Of a stretch of DNA of 64,000 nucleotides, positions 59,448 through 64,000 are shown one piece after another. A model generated the notes under the pieces. It worked only from the letters and a program-made list of their open reading frames with translations, made no database searches and had not been told where the DNA came from. Made by a program: the position numbers and the translations under genes. Source of the stretch: Luteococcus sp038433155. GTDB lineage: Bacteria; Actinomycetota; Actinomycetes; Propionibacteriales; Propionibacteriaceae. The stretch lies in contig NZ_JBCDMW010000004.1 in the NCBI RefSeq assembly GCF_038433155.1, positions 33,395-97,394 of the forward strand, in the 5' to 3' direction. Each line of letters starts with the position of its first letter. The first letter of the stretch is position 1.

Positions 59448-60785
59448 TCAGGCGCCCAGCCGCATCCACGCGTCGCTTCGCGCCCGCAGGGTGAGGGTGC
59501 CGACGCGGGCCAGCAGGTAGCCACCGTAGGCCACCCACAGCCACACCACTCCGGCCGCCTGCTGGTTGACCAGCCAGGCCAGCGGCAGGTAGCAGGCCGT
59601 GGCCACCAGCCCGGCGAACGCCAGATACCTGGCATCCCCGGCCCCGATCAACACCCCGTCGAGCACGAAGGCGATGGCCCCAGCCGGCGTGATCAGCGCC
59701 AGCACCAGCAGCAGCCGGCCCAGCAGCTGCTGCACCCCGGCATCCGGGGTGAAGACCGGCGCCAGCGACCCCCGGGTCAGCACCAGCAGCAGGGCCAGCA
59801 CCACGCCCCCACCGGCTCCCCACCAGCACAGCTTGGCCGTGATGGCCCGCACCGTGTCGGCATCCCCGGCGCCCAGCTCGTGCCCCACCATGGCCTGCGC
59901 GGCGATCGCCAGCGCATCCAGCGCCAGACAGATGAAGCTCCACAGGGAATTGGTCACCTGGTGACCCGCCAGCCCGACCTGCCCGGTCTGGGCCGCCACC
60001 GCGACGGTGACCGCCAGCGCCGCCTGCAACCAGACGCTGCGCAACACCAGCCAGACCCCGCCCCGGGCGGCCTCCAGCACCCCGGACAACCGGATCCCCA
60101 GCGGCGCGCCGGCGGCCCGGGCGCCGCGCAACACCACCCCGGCCAGCACCGAGGCCCCCACCGCCTGGGAGATCAGGGTGCCCAGCGCGGAGCCGCGGAT
60201 GCCCATGCCCATCCCGTACATGAACAGCGCATTCAATCCGATGTTGGCCAGGTTCATGCTGACCGCGACGCGCAAGGGGGTGCGGGTGTCTTTCAGCCCG
60301 CGCAGCACCCCCGTCGAGGCCAGCATCAGCAACAGCATCGGCAACCCCCAGCCCGCGATCCCCAGATAGGCCACGGCCTGGGCCGAGACTTCCGGGGTTC
60401 CGCCGTACCAGCCGATCACCGTGGGTGCCCCCAGGTGCAGCCCGAGCGCCAGCACCAGCCCCAGGCCCAGCCCCAGCGCCATGCCGTCGATTCCCCCGGA
60501 CAGGGCCCGACGAGTCTCGCCGGCGCCGATCCGTCGCGCCACCAGGGAGGTGGTGCCATAGGCCAGGAAGACGCACAGCCCGTTGATGATGCCCAGCACG
60601 CTGCTGGCCAGCCCCAGACCGGCCAGCTGCCGGGTACCCAGGTGGCCCACCATGGCGGAGTCGGCCATCAGCAGCAGCGGTTCGCTGACCAGGGTGGCGA
60701 AGGCCGGCACGGCCAGGGCCAGAATCTCCCGGCTCAGGCCGGGACGGGATGCGTCGACGATGGGATTGGCGGTGGGATCAGACAC
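59448..60785 (-). CDS. MATE-family multidrug/toxic-compound exporter (DinF-like)
   Basis: 445 residues, 12 helices in two MatE repeats. Start LSREILALAVPAFATLVSEPLLLMADSAMVGHLGTRQLAGLGLASSV is the DinF-branch signature. The second half begins WLVLRSVWLQAALAVTVAVAAQTGQVGLAGHQV with ALAIAAQAMVGHELGAGD, the conserved ion-coupling region. Exports cationic compounds using sodium or proton gradients. GTG 60785 (VSDPTANP) or ATG 60815 could be the start; neither has a strong ribosome site. Faces the FMN-reductase gene across a divergent promoter region. Confidence 0.92.
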   Translation of the reverse strand: MSDPTANPIVDASRPGLSREILALAVPAFATLVSEPLLLMADSAMVGHLGTRQLAGLGLASSVLGIINGLCVFLAYGTTSLVARRIGAGETRRALSGGIDGMALGLGLGLVLALGLHLGAPTVIGWYGGTPEVSAQAVAYLGIAGWGLPMLLLMLASTGVLRGLKDTRTPLRVAVSMNLANIGLNALFMYGMGMGIRGSALGTLISQAVGASVLAGVVLRGARAAGAPLGIRLSGVLEAARGGVWLVLRSVWLQAALAVTVAVAAQTGQVGLAGHQVTNSLWSFICLALDALAIAAQAMVGHELGAGDADTVRAITAKLCWWGAGGGVVLALLLVLTRGSLAPVFTPDAGVQQLLGRLLLVLALITPAGAIAFVLDGVLIGAGDARYLAFAGLVATACYLPLAWLVNQQAAGVVWLWVAYGGYLLARVGTLTLRARSDAWMRLGA

Positions 60786-60927
60786 GCCCGCCACTCTAGG
60801 AGGCTGCTGAACCATGCAGCCCGGCTGCGGCGGGTCCGGTCAGGGTGTGGAATGTCTGGGTGCCCGGCGACGTTGTCCGGGAGTGCCCGGGCAGCACGAG
60901 CGGGCGGACGCGAACAGTGAGGGAGTC

Positions 60928-61596
60928 ATGAAGGTCGTTGCGATCAGTGCGGGGTTGGGTCAGCCGTCGAGTACCCACCTGCTGGCCGAACGTCTGGTGC
61001 AGGCCACCGGCGCGGACCAGGTGGAGCATCTGGAGCTGCGCCTGCTGGCCCATGACCTGGTCAACGCCCTGCTCACCCGGGTGCAGTCCCCGGCGTTGCA
61101 GCGGGCGGTCTCCGACGTGGTGGAGGCCGACGGCCTGGTGGTGGTCAGCCCGGTCTTCAATGCGTCCTTCTCCGGGCTGTTCAAGATGTTCTTCGACGTG
61201 CTGCACGAGGGTGCCCTGCTGGACAAGCCGGTGTTGTTGGCCGCGACGGGTGGCACCCCACGCCACTCGCTGGCGATCGACCAGGCGCTGCTGCCGCTGT
61301 TCTTCTACCTGAAGGCGGCGGTGGTGCCCACCGCGGTCTTTGCGGCCACGGAGGACTGGGGCGACGCCGGCTCCGGGCTGGAGCGTCGGATCGGGCGGGC
61401 GGGCCGGGAGCTGGCCGCCATGGTGCGGCTGCGCACCGACGAGTCCCTGCCCGAGGCGCTGGACGAGGACCCGCAGGAGCAGGACGAGCCGCAGTCCGGC
61501 GCCCCGCAGCCGCTGACCAGGAAGAAGGCCCAGACCGCGACGGCGGGGGACTTCACGCTCACCAAGAGCTTCGAGGAGATGTTCGACGCCATCTGA
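60928..61596 (+). CDS. NAD(P)H-dependent FMN reductase, CE1759-like LLM partner
   Basis: 222 residues, flavodoxin-like fold: VVAISAGLGQPSSTHLLAERL (phosphate-binding loop), VVVSPVFNASFSGLFKMFFDVL and LLAATGGTPRHSLAIDQALLPLFFYLKAAVVPTAVFA. It resembles the CE1759 family that supplies reduced FMN to a CE1758-type luciferase-like monooxygenase, present here at 57451-58611. The C-terminal 60 residues are an acidic linker and a conserved TAGDFTLTKSFEEMFDAI tail, seen in duo partners. ATG 60928 follows GAGGGAG. Confidence 0.88.
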   Translation: MKVVAISAGLGQPSSTHLLAERLVQATGADQVEHLELRLLAHDLVNALLTRVQSPALQRAVSDVVEADGLVVVSPVFNASFSGLFKMFFDVLHEGALLDKPVLLAATGGTPRHSLAIDQALLPLFFYLKAAVVPTAVFAATEDWGDAGSGLERRIGRAGRELAAMVRLRTDESLPEALDEDPQEQDEPQSGAPQPLTRKKAQTATAGDFTLTKSFEEMFDAI

Positions 61597-61628
61597 GCGT
61601 GGCTCCGGCGCCGGGGGCAGGGGCGCCC

Positions 61629-61724
61629 TCAGAGCCCGTCGGCGAGCAGTGGGGTGACGGCCATCCCGGCAATCAGGACGATGGCGATCAGGGCGAGGAC
61701 GATGCTGAGGCTGTGGATGATCAT
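61629..61724 (-). CDS. Possible 31-residue single-helix membrane peptide
   Basis: ATG 61724 opens a short frame beginning MIIHSLSIVLALIAIVLIAG, with one membrane helix and a short tail ending LLADGL. A GGAG lies upstream but only 2 bases from the ATG, so initiation would be weak. It sits between the FMN reductase and the Lrp regulator in an otherwise empty stretch (61597-61823). Hydrophobic composition alone does not prove a gene. Confidence 0.3.
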   Translation of the reverse strand: MIIHSLSIVLALIAIVLIAGMAVTPLLADGL

Positions 61725-61823
61725 GGCTCCACTGTTTCGCCGGAGCTGCTCGTCGGGCATCGTCCGCCGGGTGGGTTCTGGACTCATCCCGTCGGGCCAG
61801 GGGAGAACTCAGGGGTCAGGCCG

Positions 61824-62342
61824 TCACTCCACCGTCGGGTCGAAGTTCTGGCCTCGACGGTGTTCCATGATGACGCAGGTCTCGGTGCTGGCGATGGCCT
61901 TGTCATTGCTCAGGTCCCGCAGCACGAAGTCGCGCAGTTCGGTGGGGTCACCCATCGCCACCCAGACGACGAAGTCGCAGTGCCCGCCCAGGAAGATGAC
62001 GTGCAGCACGGGCGGCAGCTGGGCGAGCCGGTCGGCCTCGGCCACCAGTTCGTCGCGCAGCCCCGGGTGGATCTTGACGAAGATCAGGGCCTGCAGTGGC
62101 CGCCCGATGGCGGCGGTGTCCACATTGGCGTGGATTCCCGTGATCACTCCGGCCTCCCTGAGGGCTTGTACCCGGGCATGGCTGGTGGACTCGGCAGTGG
62201 ACGTCGCGGCCGCCAGGGCGGCATTGCTCATCCGTCCGTTGGCCATCAGCAGCTTGATGATCTGCCGATCCGTGGCGTCCAACTGCCGGGTCTTGCTTGC
62301 TCGTGGGCTTCCTTGCCCATGGCGAGAGGCCGAAGTGGTCAC
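61824..62342 (-). CDS. Lrp/AsnC-family transcriptional regulator
   Basis: 172 residues. Winged helix-turn-helix about 22-75 (LDATDRQIIKLLMANGRMSNAALAAATSTAESTSHARVQALREAGVI) and RAM ligand-binding domain about 85-160 (PLQALIFVKIHPGLRDELVAE ... VIFLGGHCDFVVWVAMGDPTELRDFVLRDL). GTG 62342 is the start. It lies 12 bases downstream of the permease stop on the same strand, so the two may be co-transcribed, with the regulator sensing the transported amino acid. Confidence 0.92.
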   Translation of the reverse strand: MTTSASRHGQGSPRASKTRQLDATDRQIIKLLMANGRMSNAALAAATSTAESTSHARVQALREAGVITGIHANVDTAAIGRPLQALIFVKIHPGLRDELVAEADRLAQLPPVLHVIFLGGHCDFVVWVAMGDPTELRDFVLRDLSNDKAIASTETCVIMEHRRGQNFDPTVE

Positions 62343-62354
62343 ATGTCGAGACTA

Positions 62355-63875
62355 CTAAGCCTTGGTTCGACCATGCGCGGCGGCCCCGTGCGCAGCCTCC
62401 TCCACCTCCCGCATGGCATTGAAGTCCAGCGGCTTCTTGGTGGCCTTGACCGGCTTCATCAGGTGGTAGATCACCGCCATGATCAGAATCCACACCGGCG
62501 CCGCAATCAGCGACATCCGGGAGTCCTTGGACAGGCCCAGCACCACGAAGATCGCGGCGAAGAAGACCAGCGTCGCCCAGGGCATGAAGTGCGGCAGCGG
62601 CATCTTGAAGGAGGATTCCGCGTGGCGCTCCGGGAACTTCTTCAGGTAGCGCAGGTAGCTGACCATGATCAGGCCCCAGACCGAGATGTAGAGCACCGAC
62701 GAGACGCCGGCGATCATGCTGAAGGCCTCCATCACCGAGCCCTCCAACGAGACCATCAGGATGGCCGGGGAGATGCAGATGGCGGTCAGGATCAGCGCAT
62801 TGCGCGGGATGTGCCGGCTGGACAGCTTGGAGAAGACCTCGGGGGAGTCCTTCTCCCGGGCCAGGCCATACATGATTCGCGACGTGGAGTAGACGCCCGA
62901 GTTGGCCGAGGAGGCGGCCGAAGTGAGCACCACGAAGTTGATCACGTGGAAGGCGATCACGATGCCGATGAAGCCGAACATGGTGACGAAGGGGCTGTGC
63001 TCCGGGTCGATCAGGTCCCAGGGCACGACGGACATGATCACGCCGAGCGCCAGCACGTAGAAGATCAGCACACGGGCCGGGATCGAGTTGATCGCCTTGG
63101 GCAGGTTGTGGGTCGGGTCGGCGGTCTCGGCGGCGGCGGTGCCGGCCATCTCGATGCCCTGGAAGCTGAAGATGGCAATCTGGAAGCCGGCCAGGAAGCC
63201 GGAGACACCCGTCGGGAAGAAGCCGCCGCGGTCCCACAGGTGGGCGACGGATGCCGTCGGGGCCCCGGCCTGGGGCGGCTGGAAGGCGGTCAGCGCCAGG
63301 TAGCCGCCGACGAAGATCAAGGCGACGATGGTGACGATCTTGATCATCGCGAACCAGAACTCCAGCTCACCGAAGAGCCGGACGGCCACCATGTTCAGCG
63401 CGGTCAGCAGCAGCACGACGCACAGGGCCGGGATCCACTTGGGCAGGTCCGGGAACCACACGGACAGGTAGCCGCAGATGGCGACGGTGTCGGCGATGCC
63501 GATCACCACCCAGCACATCCAGTACGTCCAGCCGATGTAGAAGCCGGCCCAGGGGCCGATCAGGTCGGTGGCGAAATCGGCGAAGGACTTGTAGGCCAGG
63601 TTGGACAGCAGCAGCTCGCCCATGGCCCGCATCACGAAGAAGAGGAAGAAGCCGATCACGGCGTAGACCAGCAGGATCGACGGGCCTGCCAGATGGATGG
63701 TGCGGCCCGAGCCGAGGAACAGGCCCGTGCCGATGGCGCCGCCGATGGCGATCAGCTGCAGGTGCCGGTTGGTCAGCCCACGCTGGAGCTGCATCTCCTG
63801 CGCGCCGATTCCCGTCGTGGGGCGCCGTGAGCTGGGTGGGATTGGTTGGGTTTCCGTGGTGCCGGTGTCAGTCAT
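62355..63875 (-). CDS. cycA: Amino-acid permease, CycA-like (D-serine/D-alanine/glycine)
   Basis: 506 residues, APC superfamily with 12 helices. Hallmarks: LQRGLTNRHLQLIAIGGAIGTGLFLGSGRTI at helix 1, SFADFATDLIGPWAGFYIGWTYWMCWVVIGIADTVA, FQGIEMAGTAAAETADPTHNLPKAINSIPARVLIFY, and the NSGVYSTSRIMYGLA stretch. The closest remembered group is CycA/AnsP-type transporters for D-alanine, D-serine and glycine; exact substrate is uncertain. ATG 63875 follows GGAG. An open frame continues upstream through the poly-G/poly-A stretch only because that sequence lacks stops. Confidence 0.9.
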   Translation of the reverse strand: MTDTGTTETQPIPPSSRRPTTGIGAQEMQLQRGLTNRHLQLIAIGGAIGTGLFLGSGRTIHLAGPSILLVYAVIGFFLFFVMRAMGELLLSNLAYKSFADFATDLIGPWAGFYIGWTYWMCWVVIGIADTVAICGYLSVWFPDLPKWIPALCVVLLLTALNMVAVRLFGELEFWFAMIKIVTIVALIFVGGYLALTAFQPPQAGAPTASVAHLWDRGGFFPTGVSGFLAGFQIAIFSFQGIEMAGTAAAETADPTHNLPKAINSIPARVLIFYVLALGVIMSVVPWDLIDPEHSPFVTMFGFIGIVIAFHVINFVVLTSAASSANSGVYSTSRIMYGLAREKDSPEVFSKLSSRHIPRNALILTAICISPAILMVSLEGSVMEAFSMIAGVSSVLYISVWGLIMVSYLRYLKKFPERHAESSFKMPLPHFMPWATLVFFAAIFVVLGLSKDSRMSLIAAPVWILIMAVIYHLMKPVKATKKPLDFNAMREVEEAAHGAAAHGRTKA

Positions 63876-63927
63876 GGGGAGGACTCCTTTGTTCTCCGAG
63901 AGAATATGGGGTGGCCGGGTGTGCCCC

Positions 63928-64000
63928 GGGGGGGGGGGGGGGGGGGGGGGGGAAAAAAAAAAGAGGGGGGGAGGGAGCAGCAAAAACAAAAAAAACACCC
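63928..64000. other. Homopolymer and low-complexity contig end, probable artefact
   Basis: 25 consecutive G (63928-63952), 10 A (63953-63962), then purine-rich and A-rich sequence to the end. This composition is unlike the rest of the window and typical of a failed assembly end, so no biology is read from it. Confidence 0.8.

Overview
The window is high-GC, densely coding actinobacterial DNA. Three things point to the order Propionibacteriales, probably Propionibacteriaceae: the cca / DUF6049 / MviN-type pseudokinase / sigM block, Rv1747-like FHA-ABC transporter genes beside Ser/Thr kinases, and a CE1758/CE1759-type flavin pair. Genus cannot be fixed from sequence reading alone. The right end (63928-64000) is a 25-base G run, an A run and low-complexity sequence, which looks like a contig-end assembly artefact.

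Layout. 1-2223: 3' part of glycerol kinase and a TetR regulator. 2274-8949 (minus strand): a cell-envelope/sigma block read cca, DUF6049 protein, pseudokinase, sigM, small acidic protein. The MurJ flippase that normally sits between DUF6049 and the pseudokinase is missing. 8985-25587: an accessory island. A type I restriction system (hsdM-hsdS-mrr and, separately, hsdR, all on minus) is split by opposite-strand DNA. That DNA carries an XRE/ImmA-IrrE plus DUF4411 PIN-like pair flanked by near-identical 35-bp direct repeats, and a seven-gene overlapping amino-sugar operon (symporter, AGE epimerase, NagB, SIS protein, NagA, ceramidase-like hydrolase, LacI repressor). 25657-34016: an NhaD-type antiporter, then a signalling cluster of FHA-ABC transporter, two paralogous membrane Ser/Thr kinases and a beta-lactamase-like lipoprotein. 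34044-35995: an EamA exporter and an MscS channel.

36078-55265 is an oxygen-dependent (late cobalt insertion) cobalamin region: riboswitch-cobN-cobF-cobK (+), riboswitch-chlID (-), cobL (+) and cobG-cobH-cobIJ-cobM (-). Together these cover nearly all steps from precorrin-2 to hydrogenobyrinate plus a two-component CobN/ChlID cobalt chelatase. CobL has a truncated CbiT half without its SAM motif, and CobG is a short form. Interleaved are a broken HigBA module, the Pnkp-Hen1 RNA-repair pair, a broken HicAB module and an APH-type phosphotransferase. 55321-63875: a lipoprotein penicillin-binding transpeptidase, a luciferase-like monooxygenase and its FMN-reductase partner separated by about 2.3 kb, a small membrane protein behind a structured leader, a MATE exporter, an Lrp regulator and a CycA-type permease.

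A dispersed repeat (core CTCGACAGGCTCGGGGACCG, or the CTCGGCAGG variant) occurs at least seven times. Six copies lie in frame in flexible protein linkers, reading as EPVE or EPAE peptides; the seventh lies in the EamA gene in the other orientation. No rRNA, tRNA, CRISPR array or insertion sequence was recognised.
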